Numbered from the stretch's first letter, positions 37,367-47,078 are shown. The stretch is DNA of 64,000 nucleotides from Woeseiaceae bacterium (GCA_021773115.1 JAJFKS010000017.1:310001-374000), one strand, 5' to 3'. Program-made: numbers and translations. Notes: a model not told the origin generated them from the letters alone.

Positions 37367-38368
37367 TCAGGCGAAGCCACGCCACTCCAGCGGTGGTTCC
37401 TGCATCAGTGCCACTTGCTCACGAAGTGCGAGTACGTGATCGTCCCAATAGCGAGCGCTGTCAAACCACGGGAACGCAAGCTTAAATGCGGGATCTTCCC
37501 AGCGACGCGCCAACCAGGCGGCGTAATGCATGATACGCAGGCTTCGTAGTGCCTCTATCAGGTTAAGCTCACGCGCATCGAATGGCCGGAACGACTGGTA
37601 GCCTTCCAGCAACGCTTCAAGTTGCGGCGATTGTTCGTGGCGATCACCTGACAGGAACATCCACAAATCCTGCATTGCCGGGCCATGGCGACAATCGTCG
37701 AGGTCAACAATGTGCAGGCGGTCGTCATTGATCAGGACATTGCCGGGGTGAAAATCGCCGTGCAAACGAATTTCCCTTGTGTCGCCCGCGCGGTCGTAAC
37801 ACGCCTCAACGCCGTCGAGTACCAACTCGGCAATTCCCTCGTAAGCGTTGCAATTATCTTCCGGGATAAAATCATTTTCGAGCAGGAAGTCGACCGATTG
37901 CACGCCATAGCTGTCGATGTCGATACGCGGGCGGTGCTTGAAAGCTTTGCGTTCTCCTTCGAGGTGGATGCGTGCAACCAGGCGTCCCAATTGTGTCAGC
38001 AGCTCGTAGTTGTCAAGGTCGGGCGCGCGGCCGCCACGACAGGGAAAAACGGCGAGGCGAAAATGGCCTGCATGCTTCAGCGTGCTGCCGTCGATCTCGA
38101 TCGGTGGCACAACGGGAATTTCCTGGTCTGCCAGATCGGTGGAAAATTCATGTTCTTCCAGGATTGACTCATCCGACCATCGCATCGGCCGGTAAAACTT
38201 TGCGACGACCGGACGATCATCTTCGATTCCGATTTGGTAGACGCGGTTTTCGTAGCTGTTCAGGGCCAGAAAGCGGCCATCGCATGCAAAGCCGAGATCG
38301 TCCAGCGTCGCCACAATGTCTTCGGGTTGCAGGTCGGCAAAGGCCAGTGTCGCCGGATCGCCGGTCAC
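37367..38368 (-). CDS. srkA: Stress-response serine/threonine kinase SrkA (YihE)
   Basis: 333 residues, close to E. coli SrkA (328). A choline-kinase-like fold: N-terminal VVAKFYRPMRW supplies the ATP-binding Lys, then the Brenner-type catalytic loop LHGDFHPGNVL and the metal-binding DLDDC. SrkA protects against stress-induced programmed death in E. coli. Its start overlaps the typA stop by 4 nt (38365-38368), so they are translationally coupled, an arrangement I do not recall from enterobacteria. Confidence 0.92.
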   Translation of the reverse strand: MTGDPATLAFADLQPEDIVATLDDLGFACDGRFLALNSYENRVYQIGIEDDRPVVAKFYRPMRWSDESILEEHEFSTDLADQEIPVVPPIEIDGSTLKHAGHFRLAVFPCRGGRAPDLDNYELLTQLGRLVARIHLEGERKAFKHRPRIDIDSYGVQSVDFLLENDFIPEDNCNAYEGIAELVLDGVEACYDRAGDTREIRLHGDFHPGNVLINDDRLHIVDLDDCRHGPAMQDLWMFLSGDRHEQSPQLEALLEGYQSFRPFDARELNLIEALRSLRIMHYAAWLARRWEDPAFKLAFPWFDSARYWDDHVLALREQVALMQEPPLEWRGFA

Positions 38369-40191
38369 GATGCTTTCAGTCGTGACTCTCGTTTGCGCTC
38401 AACTTCGGTCAGGTTCTTTTTCCGGAGGCGCAAATTAGCTGGAGTTACTTCAAGTAGCTCGTCGTCATCGAGAAATTCAAGAGCCTGCTCCAGCGAATAA
38501 CGCAACGGTGGAGTAAGGATAAGATTTTCGTCGGTGCCCGCGGCACGAACATTGGTCAGCTGTTTGGCTTTGGTTGGGTTGACAACCAAATCGTTCTGAC
38601 GCTTGTGGATGCCGATGATCATTCCTTCGTAGACTGGCGCGCCATGCCCAATAAACAGCTTGCCACGTTCCTGAAGATTGAACAGTGCGTAAGCGAGGGC
38701 TTTGCCTTGCACCATCGAAACCAGCGTCCCGTTCGAGCGTTGTGCGATGGTTCCCGGAATGCGTGGCGCGTACTTGTCGAGTACGTGATAGATAAGACCA
38801 GTCCCCGATGTGGCGGTCATGTATTCGGTCCTGAACCCGATCAGACCACGTGTCGGAATTATATAATCGAGGCGAATGCGACCTTTGCCATCCGGCAACA
38901 TGTTCTGCAGCTCACCTTTTCGATCGGCCAGTCGCGTCATGACACCACCCTGATAGGCTTCGTCGAAGTCAACCGTCAACTGTTCCCATGGCTCATGCTG
39001 TTCGCCATCGACATCGTGCATGATCACTTCCGGACGCGACACGGCAAGTTCAAAGCCTTCACGGCGCATCGTCTCGACAAGTACCGACAGGTGCAGTTCA
39101 CCGCGGCCGGACACGCGAAATTTGTCCGGGTCATTGGTGTTGTCGACGCGTAACGCAACGTTGTGTAAAAGTTCCTGTTCGAGGCGTTCGCGAATCTGAC
39201 GACTCGTCAGGAATTTACCGTCCTGGCCAGCGAACGGCGACTTGTTGACCTGGAAGGTCATGTTGACCGTTGGCTCATCTACGGTCAGTGGTGGCAACGG
39301 CTCTTCGTGCTCACGGTCACACAGGGTGTCGGAGATGTGTAGTTTTTCGATGCCACTGAATACGACGATGTCGCCGGCGCTTGCTGATTCGATACGTTTT
39401 CGTTTCAAGCCATCAAAACCGAACAGTTCCAGCACTCGTCCTTTGCGTGAACTGTGGTCCGGGGCAACGATACTCACCGGTGAGTTTGAATTGATAACGC
39501 CACGGCTGATGCGCCCAATGCCGAGTACGCCAACGTAAGTGTCGTAATCGAGACTCGAAACCTGCAATTGCAGAGGGCCTTCTGGATCGACGTCCGGATG
39601 CGGTACGTGTTTGATAATCGTTTCGAACAGCGGGTCCATGTTGCCTTCGCGAACATCCGAATTTTCGCTCGCATAGCCTTCGAGTGCCGATGCGTAAATA
39701 ATCGGAAAGTCAAGTTGTTCGTCGGTAGCACCGAGGCGATCGAACAGGTCGAAGGTCTGATTGATGACCCAATCCGGACGAGCGCCGTCACGATCTATCT
39801 TGTTGATGACAACGACAGGCACCAGCCCTTGTGCAAAGGCTTTCTCGGTCACGAAGCGTGTCTGTGGCATCGGCCCTTCGACGGCGTCAACAAGCAACAG
39901 GACGCTGTCGACCATTGAAAGCACTCGTTCGACCTCGCCACCGAAGTCGGCGTGCCCGGGCGTGTCCACGATGTTGATGAGGTAGTCGTTCCACAGGACC
40001 GATGTGTTCTTCGACAAAATGGTAATACCGCGTTCGCGCTCCAGATCGCTGGAATCCATGACCCGGTCGGGAACCGCTGCGCGCGGACCCAGCGTGCCGG
40101 ACTGTTGCAGGAGCTGGTCGACCAGAGTGGTTTTGCCATGATCGACATGCGCGATGATCGCGATATTGCGGAGTTTATTGAGTTGGGACAT
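38365..40191 (-). CDS. typA: Translational GTPase TypA/BipA
   Basis: 608 residues from the ATG at 40191 ([20 protein letters not shown]), the expected start; an upstream extension is rejected. G1 is [15 protein letters not shown], then the switch [18 protein letters not shown]3 [15 protein letters not shown] and G4 NKIDR. Domains II and III and a C-terminal domain with [12 protein letters not shown] follow. TypA binds the ribosome, aids 50S assembly and is needed at low temperature or stress. It is the upstream partner of srkA. Confidence 0.96.
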   Translation of the reverse strand: MSQLNKLRNIAIIAHVDHGKTTLVDQLLQQSGTLGPRAAVPDRVMDSSDLERERGITILSKNTSVLWNDYLINIVDTPGHADFGGEVERVLSMVDSVLLLVDAVEGPMPQTRFVTEKAFAQGLVPVVVINKIDRDGARPDWVINQTFDLFDRLGATDEQLDFPIIYASALEGYASENSDVREGNMDPLFETIIKHVPHPDVDPEGPLQLQVSSLDYDTYVGVLGIGRISRGVINSNSPVSIVAPDHSSRKGRVLELFGFDGLKRKRIESASAGDIVVFSGIEKLHISDTLCDREHEEPLPPLTVDEPTVNMTFQVNKSPFAGQDGKFLTSRQIRERLEQELLHNVALRVDNTNDPDKFRVSGRGELHLSVLVETMRREGFELAVSRPEVIMHDVDGEQHEPWEQLTVDFDEAYQGGVMTRLADRKGELQNMLPDGKGRIRLDYIIPTRGLIGFRTEYMTATSGTGLIYHVLDKYAPRIPGTIAQRSNGTLVSMVQGKALAYALFNLQERGKLFIGHGAPVYEGMIIGIHKRQNDLVVNPTKAKQLTNVRAAGTDENLILTPPLRYSLEQALEFLDDDELLEVTPANLRLRKKNLTEVERKRESRLKAS

Positions 40192-40396
40192 TAGGCTGGG
40201 CTCTTTGGGCAGGCGCGGATTATAGTGACCCAAACCGAGAATTGATACGGCACACTATGATCCGTGGCAAAACGAGACTCTGTATGGCTTTTGGCGACTC
40301 TGGCGGGGATTCTGCTGGACGGCCAGGGTCAATCTGGCGCTGTTTTTGACCTTGCCGCCTGTAAAGCGGAGCTCATGCTCACCTGGGTCGGCACAC

Positions 40397-41638
40397 CTAG
40401 TCGCGTAGTTCGAAAGCAAGCCCGGCGTTTTTTCGCAGACGCACGATGAGTGCTTCCGGCATCACCGAGGCTGGCGTCCATACGCCGCCACCTGCCTGTA
40501 GATCATCCTTGGCAAGGCACACTGCACACTCGCTCAACATCTTGCTCGTTGATCCGTAACCCGGGTCCTGATCACCGGTGATCTTCCCGCGAATTGTGGA
40601 GCCGTCCGCAAACACACCGTGCTGCATAAGGTTGAAGAATCCGTCCTGTTGCATCTTGCGATCAGGCCCTTCGCCAGGTTTGGGGAGTACATAGCGTTGC
40701 ATGAGTTTTCGTGTCCCCGAAAATGTCGCCAGGAAAACGACAGCGCCAAGTCCGAGCGTCATGATCGTCCCTTTCACCCATCCCTTGAAACCACGGCCAG
40801 TGGCAACCGATTCGTCGTATCGGAAGTCTTTGCCGTAGGGATAACCCGCCAGCGCATGGCTGCGTCTGACCACTTTCGTGTTCACGCCTGCCATGACGAA
40901 CGGCGCGGTCCACATTCCAACGTCCTCGCGGTACAGCACGGCTTTCTGATCGCGTTGGTCAGGTCCATCCCGCTCGCCTTCGGGGTTCAGGCTGTAGGGG
41001 TGTACCAGTATTTTTCGAATATCCGGATTGGCGCGGCTTTCTTTGATCAGGTTCATCATGCTCGCCAGCGTGCCACCGCTCGCTGTGCCCTTGCTTGCTT
41101 TTACCATCATGCTGATGGACTGGCAGTAATTGCCGGTTTTTTCGAATGCAGCGTTTTGAAGGAACCAGACACCAATGTCCATCGGTACGGAATCGAAGCC
41201 ACAACAGTGAACAATCTTGGCGCCAGTTAGTTTCGCGGCATCCTGGTGACGATCAATCATCTGCCGAATCCACTGCACTTCACCTGCCAGGTCGCAGTAG
41301 TGCGTGCCGGCCTTGACACAGGCCTCGACCAGATTGGATCCATACAGTGCGTAAGGCCCGACCGTCGTTAACACAACTCTGGTTCGTGCGGCCAGGCTGT
41401 CCAGCGCGTCTTTATCAAAGCTGTCGGCGACAATGATTTCGAGGTTTGCAGCACCGCCACCCAGGTCCCTGCGCACCGTTTCAAGTTTGGCTTCACTACG
41501 CCCGGCAATGGCCCAGCGCAAGCCCTGGTCGATGCCGTACTGGCGTAGCAGATACTCGCTGACCAGCTTACCGGTGAACCCCGACGCGCCTTGCACGATG
41601 ATGTCAAACTCCCGGTCCTGATTCTGTTCAGTGCTCAA
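40397..41638 (-). CDS. Saccharopine dehydrogenase-like (trans-acting enoyl reductase family) protein
   Basis: 413 residues. A Rossmann NAD(P)-binding motif is at the N-terminus (FDIIVQGASGFTGKLVSEYL, Gly-x-x-Gly-x-x-Gly), followed by the family blocks RWAIAGRSEAKLETV, GPYALYGSNLVEACV and GTHYCDLAGEVQW. This is the saccharopine dehydrogenase-like or trans-acting enoyl reductase group (Rv2449c-like), some members of which take part in lipid metabolism. A hydrophobic segment near 295-315 (MTLGLGAVVFLATFSG) suggests membrane association. The physiological substrate is unknown. No partner gene is adjacent. Confidence 0.82.
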   Translation of the reverse strand: MSTEQNQDREFDIIVQGASGFTGKLVSEYLLRQYGIDQGLRWAIAGRSEAKLETVRRDLGGGAANLEIIVADSFDKDALDSLAARTRVVLTTVGPYALYGSNLVEACVKAGTHYCDLAGEVQWIRQMIDRHQDAAKLTGAKIVHCCGFDSVPMDIGVWFLQNAAFEKTGNYCQSISMMVKASKGTASGGTLASMMNLIKESRANPDIRKILVHPYSLNPEGERDGPDQRDQKAVLYREDVGMWTAPFVMAGVNTKVVRRSHALAGYPYGKDFRYDESVATGRGFKGWVKGTIMTLGLGAVVFLATFSGTRKLMQRYVLPKPGEGPDRKMQQDGFFNLMQHGVFADGSTIRGKITGDQDPGYGSTSKMLSECAVCLAKDDLQAGGGVWTPASVMPEALIVRLRKNAGLAFELRD

Positions 41639-41790
41639 TTCGTATCTCCGTCAGTGCTGATTTTTTTCTTCCATCAGTGTAGGGCTATGCTATGGTATGT
41701 CCAAGACGGCATGCAGCTCGAATCTAGGTTCCTGCAATCAAATCGACCGTCAGTCTCGCTCCTTTACTCGTCTTCGCCATTGAAATGATA

Positions 41791-41811
41791 CCCGCAATCG
41801 ATGATTGCGGG
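41791..41811. repeat. 9-bp perfect inverted repeat
   Basis: CCCGCAATC-GAT-GATTGCGGG in the 253-bp gap between the saccharopine-dehydrogenase-like gene and the exported protein. No T-run on either side, so it is more like an operator than a terminator. It sits 81 bp upstream of the ATG at 41892. Confidence 0.5.
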
Positions 41812-41891
41812 GTCGTTCGTTTGTGATCGGCAACACTGTTACTGCCCGTTACTTGCGTATTATTTCGCTGCAAATTCTCAGGAAGGGATCC

Positions 41892-43616
41892 ATGACTAAA
41901 TTCATCAGAAGTGCAATCTCAGTTCTCGGTGCATCACTTTTAATGTGTTCCGCCGCTCACGCGGCGTCCGGTAATTCGTCGAATCTGCTGCAGTACATCC
42001 CATTCGACGCACCGTATGCCATGGCATCGACAAAGCCGATGCCATCAAAACTGGCGGACAAGCTTGAGCCTACGATCGATGAACTTCTAATGGCGTATCA
42101 ACGCGTGGTGCGGCACGCGCTGGCCGAGCAGCTCGTGAAGATGGCCGAAGAAGAGGACAGTGCCGACGATGCTGAAAAGCTGCGCGGCGTTGTCGAAGAG
42201 TTTCTGAGTCTCATGAGCATTGATGGGCTGCGCAAGGCCGGTGTCGAGCGCGACTCTGCCTTCGCCTTTTATGGCAACGGGATCATCCCCGTACTGCGCT
42301 TCGAGTTGTCGAACGTCGCCCTGTTTGATGCGACCGTCGAACGCTTCGAAAAGCGAGCGGAAACTCCTCTCAGTATTGGTGAGCTTAGCGGCAAGGCCTA
42401 CAAGTTTATCGATATCGGCGGCATGCACCTTATTATCGCCACATTGGATGAGCAGGCTGTTGTGACAATTGTGCCCGCGTCTCTCGAAGAGTCCCAGGTG
42501 GCACTCGCACTCGGGGTCAAAAGACCCAAAACGAGTCTGGCGAAGAGCAAGACTTTGCGCGACATCAACAAGAAGTACGATTTCTCGGAATACCTGACCG
42601 GCTATTTCGACACCCAGCGTATTGCAGAACTTTTCATGGGTCCGGCAAGTGGCCTGGATCGTGATGTTCTCAATGCGCTGGACTACACGCCGCCCGAATT
42701 GAGCGAGAAATGTCGCAGCGAAATTACAGCAATGGCGGGTATTGCACCGCGAATGGTCTTTGGTTATTCCACGATCTCAACGGATATGATCGAAAGTGCG
42801 ATGATCATCGAGCTGCGAAAAGATCTGGCGGAGGGCCTCGCCAGTGTGCCGTCAGCGGTTCCGGGTTTGGGTTTAGATCCCGGTGGATTCATGTCATTTG
42901 GCGTTGGACTGAATATGCTGGCGTTGCGCAATTTTTACGAAGCGCGGCTGGATGCCATCGAAGCAGAACCTTATCAATGTGAAATGTTCGCTGATTTGCA
43001 GGCGGGTGCCGCCAAGGGTCGCGAAGCACTGAATCAGCCGCTTCCGCCGGTCGTTTATTCATTCCGCGGTTTTGTCGCGAACATCACAGACATCAAGGGT
43101 TTTGATTTGGCGAATAACAAGCCGCCGGAGTCCATTGATGCAGGCGTTATGGTCGCCATCGAAAATGCGGAGTCATTGATTGCGATGGCAGCCATGATGG
43201 ATCCACAAATTGCTGCGATGAACTTGCTGCCTGATGGCAAGCCGGTCAGGCTGGAATTGGCCCAGCTGGCCGAGATCGCCGACGACGCGTTTGCTGCATT
43301 GGTGAGTGACAGTGTTGCCGTTTCTATCGGTGGTGGCGCCGAAGCAAATTCCGCCGGTATGCTGCAGGCAAAAAGCGTGAGCCCGGCACCCTTCCTGAGT
43401 ATGAGTATGGATTCGGCACGCTATTACACTATGATGGCTGAGGCAATGGCGCTGGGGCAGCAGGACGAGAGTGGCCATGAAGTTTCGCCAGCCATGCGCG
43501 ATGCCATGCGCGACATCATGCGCCTGTCCGGTAGTATGTACGACCGAATGACAGTTAATGTACGCTTTACTGAACGCGGCGTTGAGATTGGTGGTCGTAT
43601 GCTTCTGAGGGACTGA
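41892..43616 (+). CDS. Hypothetical exported protein
   Basis: 574 residues from the ATG at 41892 (MTKFIRSAISVLGASLLMC), with a signal peptide ending near AHAAS. The mature protein starts with LLQYIPFDAPYAMASTKPM, seen in proteins of the DUF3352-like group, and contains mixed alpha/beta segments with no catalytic motif I can name. It is followed two bases later by the phosphatase-like gene, so the two likely form an operon. Candidate: a periplasmic structural or inhibitor protein; unknown. Confidence 0.72.
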   Translation: MTKFIRSAISVLGASLLMCSAAHAASGNSSNLLQYIPFDAPYAMASTKPMPSKLADKLEPTIDELLMAYQRVVRHALAEQLVKMAEEEDSADDAEKLRGVVEEFLSLMSIDGLRKAGVERDSAFAFYGNGIIPVLRFELSNVALFDATVERFEKRAETPLSIGELSGKAYKFIDIGGMHLIIATLDEQAVVTIVPASLEESQVALALGVKRPKTSLAKSKTLRDINKKYDFSEYLTGYFDTQRIAELFMGPASGLDRDVLNALDYTPPELSEKCRSEITAMAGIAPRMVFGYSTISTDMIESAMIIELRKDLAEGLASVPSAVPGLGLDPGGFMSFGVGLNMLALRNFYEARLDAIEAEPYQCEMFADLQAGAAKGREALNQPLPPVVYSFRGFVANITDIKGFDLANNKPPESIDAGVMVAIENAESLIAMAAMMDPQIAAMNLLPDGKPVRLELAQLAEIADDAFAALVSDSVAVSIGGGAEANSAGMLQAKSVSPAPFLSMSMDSARYYTMMAEAMALGQQDESGHEVSPAMRDAMRDIMRLSGSMYDRMTVNVRFTERGVEIGGRMLLRD

Positions 43617-43618
43617 CG

Positions 43619-44149
43619 ATGGGTAATAAATGGATCGCTTTTTTTGCCGCGGCGCTGATTTCCAGTGCCGCGTTTTCCGGGGATGAGCCAATGACACCAA
43701 CACTCAAAGTTGATCTGGGCGCGCTGGTCGAGACAGGTGTCGTTGAGCCCGTGGACGGCATCAGCGCAGCTGGCCAGCCGGATCAGGCAGCATTCGAAGT
43801 ATTCGCCAACAGCGGTTATACAACGGTGATTGACCTTCGAGGCGAGCAGGAGAACCGTGGCCTCGATGAGCCGGCCATAGTTGAATCATTGGGCATGAAG
43901 TACGTGCTGTTCCCGATCACTGGACATGACGCCATCAGTTTCGAAAATGCGGCGAAACTTGACGAACTTATCAAAGGAGCCGACGGCCCGGTTCTGGTGC
44001 ATTGCGCTAGTTCAAATCGCGTCGGGGCATTGCTCGCTTTGAGCAAGAGTCTTGCAGGCGCTGATGCGGACGAAGCGATGTCCTATGGCGTGGACGGTGG
44101 GCTTTCGAGCCTTACTACAACGGTTCAGTCCCTGCTCGACAACAAGTAG
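43619..44149 (+). CDS. Exported dual-specificity phosphatase-like protein
   Basis: 176 residues. A signal peptide (about 1-20) precedes a cysteine-based phosphatase domain with the P-loop HCASSNRVGA (C-x5-R) near 120-130 and the general-acid-type stretch YVLFPITGHD. It resembles TIGR01244-type or beta-lactamase-hydrolase-like phosphatase domains that are often periplasmic. The substrate is unknown. It begins 3 nt after the preceding stop; an inverted-repeat terminator (44172-44206) lies just after it. Confidence 0.8.
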   Translation: MGNKWIAFFAAALISSAAFSGDEPMTPTLKVDLGALVETGVVEPVDGISAAGQPDQAAFEVFANSGYTTVIDLRGEQENRGLDEPAIVESLGMKYVLFPITGHDAISFENAAKLDELIKGADGPVLVHCASSNRVGALLALSKSLAGADADEAMSYGVDGGLSSLTTTVQSLLDNK

Positions 44150-44171
44150 CCGTAATTCGAACAAAAAATAA

Positions 44172-44206
44172 GGGGTCAGAACCGTTTCGAGTTCTGACCC
44201 CTTTTT
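44172..44206. terminator. Long inverted-repeat terminator containing the GGGGTCAG motif
   Basis: GGGGTCAGAAC pairs with GTTCTGACCCC around CGTTTCGA, followed by TTTTT. It ends the exported-protein/phosphatase unit and is the longest-armed member of the motif that recurs through the island region to the right. Confidence 0.8.
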
Positions 44207-44381
44207 CACATCCTTCTCAGGGCACCAAGGCAGGGAGCGGACAACCGAGAACGTATTGATTTCGGTGGCTGAACGACTCCTACGAGTCGCATAGCCGCCG
44301 CACGAACGTTTTGAGATAAAATGTCACCTGATGAGCAAAGGCGGCCAGTGGTCAGGCCAATCCAGAACTGAAGGAGCTGAT

Positions 44382-45284
44382 ATGAGCGCTCAAGATTTAC
44401 CCAAGAAGATCCGCGAACTCCAAAATCATCACTTTGATTCGACGATCTGGAACGACTTTGATTTTCGGGACGATGACATCATCATCGCTACCTATGCCAA
44501 GTCGGGGACGACTTGGGTGCAACAAATTGTTGCTCAGTTATTGTTTGACGGTGCAAGCGATCTTGAAACCGCCGAAATGTCGCCGTGGATGGACCTTCGG
44601 GTCCCGCCAAAAGAGGTCAAACTGCCGTTCGTCGCGGCACAGACGCACCGGCGATTTCTAAAAACGCACCTGCCGGTTGATGCGCTGGTATTTTCAGAGA
44701 AGGCCAAATACGTGTACATCGGTAGAGACGGGCGCGACGTTGTTTGGAGCATGTATAACCACCACGCGAACGCTAACGACGCTTGGTATGACGCACTGAA
44801 TAATACGCCAGGCCGGGTGGGGCCACCGATCGAAGCGCCGCCGGATTCGATCACCCAATATTTTCACGACTGGCTTGACGGCAATGGCCATCCCTGGTGG
44901 CCACTATGGGAAAACACCCGTACGTGGTGGGATGTAAAGGACCTGCCCAATGTGTATTTGTTGCATTTTGAAAACCTGAAGAGAGACATGCCAGGGACAA
45001 TACGTGGCCTGGCCAAGTTTCTTGAGATTCCGATCAACGAAGACAAGTGGGACGATATTTTGCTGCACTGCAGTTTCGACTATATGAAGGCTAACGCGAC
45101 AAAGAGCGTTCCCCTCGGTGGCGCATTTTGGGATGGCGGTGCAGAAACATTCATCCACAAAGGGGTCAATGGTCGATGGCGCGACGTACTTGGCAGCGAC
45201 GAAGTCGCTGCGTACGAGAATCGCTCCAGACAAGAACTCGGCGATGAGTGTGCCCGCTGGCTAGCGTCGGGCGACAAGAATTGA
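44382..45284 (+). CDS. Sulfotransferase domain protein
   Basis: 300 residues from the ATG at 44382, with AGGAGCTGAT upstream. The 5'-phosphosulfate-binding loop is in IIATYAKSGTTWVQQIV, and the 3'-phosphate-binding motif is YIGRDGRDVVWSMY. Such enzymes transfer sulfate from PAPS to hydroxyl or amino groups of small molecules or lipids. The N-terminal region and FHDWLDGNGHPWWP resemble cytosolic sulfotransferase-like bacterial proteins. It sits just left of the island boundary at 45382. The acceptor cannot be predicted. Confidence 0.9.
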   Translation: MSAQDLPKKIRELQNHHFDSTIWNDFDFRDDDIIIATYAKSGTTWVQQIVAQLLFDGASDLETAEMSPWMDLRVPPKEVKLPFVAAQTHRRFLKTHLPVDALVFSEKAKYVYIGRDGRDVVWSMYNHHANANDAWYDALNNTPGRVGPPIEAPPDSITQYFHDWLDGNGHPWWPLWENTRTWWDVKDLPNVYLLHFENLKRDMPGTIRGLAKFLEIPINEDKWDDILLHCSFDYMKANATKSVPLGGAFWDGGAETFIHKGVNGRWRDVLGSDEVAAYENRSRQELGDECARWLASGDKN

Positions 45285-45313
45285 TGCAACTGTCTCGAAG
45301 CGGTTAAGAGAAA

Positions 45314-45333
45314 TGGGGTCAGACCCCTTTTTT
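45314..45333. repeat. GGGGTCAGACCCC terminator-like palindrome, copy 2
   Basis: Perfect 6-bp arms around A followed by a T-run, between the sulfotransferase gene and the left ssrA repeat. One of about seven copies between 44.1 and 50.1 kb. Confidence 0.8.
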
Positions 45334-45381
45334 TGCTGCCCGCAAACGACAACACCGCCCACAAGGGGCAGTGTTGTCGTT

Positions 45382-45403
45382 TGGTGGAGGTGGTGGGAAT
45401 CGA
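45382..45403. mobile_element. Left attachment-site copy of the ssrA 3' end (island boundary)
   Basis: 22 nt identical to the tmRNA 3' end (53180-53201, minus strand) in the same orientation, and to the copy at 48235. Sequence diverges at the next base (G instead of A). This is the footprint expected of a site-specific integration event into the ssrA 3' end. The surviving ssrA is at 53180. Confidence 0.85.
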
Positions 45404-45633
45404 GCGTCGCCTGCAGGCCTTTATTTAAGCCATTTCGGTGGTATTTGTGTCGACAGTTACACACATATTTACTCACAAGCAGGATGTGCTAGCGGAGAAA
45501 TTGCTTCGACTCGGAATCAATTTTCCAGATGATAAACTGGTGGCAGTTTATCACTGCCTCAAATCCACAATTCTCGATAACACGTCTTTTGGGCATTTTA
45601 TGTTCCAATTAAGCTCTCGAATTATAGTTAGAT
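45382..45633. repeat. Diverged island module A (att copy, conserved tract, GTTAGAT core)
   Basis: Colinear over about 255 bp with module B at 48235-48487 and clearly homologous by eye. Shared tracts include the att, AGGCCTTTA, AAGCCATTTC, CACACATAT, AGGATGTGCT, AAACTGNTGGCAGTTT, ATAACACG and TATAGTTAG. On the minus strand the frame MCVTVDTNTTEMA-stop resembles MCVTIDATAAEMA-stop in module B. The perfect 10-bp hairpin at 45530-45553 is reduced to 6 bp in B. Its role is unknown. Confidence 0.75.
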
Positions 45634-45646
45634 AGCATTGGAGATC

Positions 45647-46471
45647 ATGGTGGAATTATTATGCTCTGTACCGGCCTCCGTTTGGGCTGCGATCGCCGCA
45701 TCGCTATTGACTCTTACAGGCGTGTTCTTTTCCAACCGCCAACACTCTAAGCAGCAGATGCGCCAACTTGCTCATGAAAAAGAACAAAACGGTATCGACC
45801 GCGAGTTTCAGCTTCGAAGAACGGTGTATTTGGAGGCGGCTGACGAAGTTACTCATGCTTTTCAGCACCTGTCCGATATCGCTCACGTGGATATTGCCGA
45901 GAAAAACGTGTCGGAACCTCTCTCAAGTTTTTTTGCATCCGTGAATAAAGCGTGTCTAGTAGCGTCAAACGAGACTGTTGAAGTTCTAAATACCTTTGTT
46001 ACCGAGTACTCGTTAGTTTTCTTCGAGCTTCTAGCAAAGCTAACGCCAATTCAAGATGCGCGGATCCAACGAGATATTGAGAATTCGGCATACGCAAAAT
46101 ACCAAGCCGAAGTTACTCGCTTACTTTCAGCTATAACACAATTCAACGAGGAGGCGCGGTCAGACCCGACAGTTTGGAGCACTCTATCCGGCAACTTGCA
46201 ATTCAACATGGATAATTCTGCTGAAGCGTCTCGCGCAAGTAGCGAAGCATGGGACAAGCTGAATACGTTGACCAGCAGATATGCCATCGAACTTCTTCCT
46301 GTTTTGCGGCGGCTGGGTAAGCTCGCAATACCAGTTTACGTCGCAATTCGACGAGAAATTGGCTTGGATTCGGATATCGCTGTTTTCGAGAAAAGTTTTG
46401 AAGATCGCTATTCGGCTATAGCAAATCAACTCGAGAAACTTATCGATAGCGTCAACAAGGATGCCAAATAA
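45647..46471 (+). CDS. Island cargo: membrane-anchored helical protein
   Basis: 274 residues from the ATG at 45647; GTG at 45650 is an alternative with a better-spaced GGAG. One N-terminal transmembrane helix (VPASVWAAIAASLLTLTGVFF) precedes a largely helical, charged domain. Its layout (one membrane anchor, long cytoplasmic helical domain) is common in uncharacterised defence-island genes. No catalytic motif is visible. It is the first cargo after module A, and A+T content is higher than in the core genes. Confidence 0.65.
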   Translation: MVELLCSVPASVWAAIAASLLTLTGVFFSNRQHSKQQMRQLAHEKEQNGIDREFQLRRTVYLEAADEVTHAFQHLSDIAHVDIAEKNVSEPLSSFFASVNKACLVASNETVEVLNTFVTEYSLVFFELLAKLTPIQDARIQRDIENSAYAKYQAEVTRLLSAITQFNEEARSDPTVWSTLSGNLQFNMDNSAEASRASSEAWDKLNTLTSRYAIELLPVLRRLGKLAIPVYVAIRREIGLDSDIAVFEKSFEDRYSAIANQLEKLIDSVNKDAK

Positions 46472-46514
46472 CAATGTGCTGCACTTGCACTCTGGCTCCT
46501 GTTAGGGAAATAAA

Positions 46515-46533
46515 TGGGGTCAGACCCCTTTTT
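46515..46533. repeat. GGGGTCAGACCCC terminator-like palindrome, copy 3
   Basis: GGGGTCAGACCCC followed by TTTTT, between the cargo gene ending at 46471 and the kinase pseudogene. Confidence 0.8.
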
Positions 46534-46601
46534 CACTGGCTCTTGTCACGAACCTTGCAAGGGCAACCTTCGCCCCATAAGCTGAGATCAAGTTGACTTA
46601 G

Positions 46602-47058
46602 ATGTGGGCCGTCATCATGACCGTCGCATGCCCGACAGTTCACTCACTCCTCGCTCACGTAAATCATGCGAGTCCAGCTCTTATTGGCGTTGACGGCCTC
46701 GACGGGTGCCGAAAAACGACTTTGGCTGTTGAGTTGGCAGGCCATACTCACCATCAGGTGATAAGCCTCGATCGTCGAAGGGGTTTGCCTATTAAAAGTC
46801 TTAGAGCACGCTGGCCTCAAGCTTGACCTTGCCATCTATGTTCAGAGATATCGTCATGGGCTCTGGGCGGATGAAGATTGGTTGGGACTCGATCAGAATG
46901 TCGAAACCTACCTAAATAAGCTGAGCGATGCCGCGGAAATAGTATCGGGAGAAAAAATCGAGTGTAAGGAAGACCTCAGTACAGAAATCATTCGCTTTCA
47001 TCACGAATTCCTCCCCCATGAAAGGGCGGATTTAATTTTCACATGGAATGACAACTGA
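46602..47058 (+). pseudogene. P-loop nucleoside/uridine-kinase-like pseudogene with internal deletion
   Basis: The first part (frame from 46602) reads LIGVDGLDGCRKTTLAVELA, a kinase P-loop with Arg in place of the usual Gly before Lys-Thr-Thr, and stops reading sense after HQVISLD near 46770. A second frame, from 46771 to the TGA at 47056-47058, continues IVEGVCLLKVLEHAGLKLDL and ends TWNDN. Homologous kinases have a substrate-binding segment between these two parts, so I infer an internal deletion with loss of frame. Not functional as a kinase. Confidence 0.65.
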
Positions 47059-47078
47059 AAATGCCGTGCCCTTGTGAA

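Noticed and set aside
41791..41811. Inverted repeat as an intrinsic terminator
   Set aside because: No T-run follows on either strand; kept only as a repeat or possible operator.
45261..45476. Minus-strand 71-residue frame over the palindrome and the left att repeat
   Set aside because: It reads through the GGGGTCAG repeat (giving KKGSDPIS) and the ssrA copy. Its conservation in module B is broken by stops, so it is not a gene.
46468..46510. Short TAACAATGTGCTGCA to GTTAGGG stretch as an attC site
   Set aside because: Only about 40 bp, too short for a working attC and without a convincing stem.
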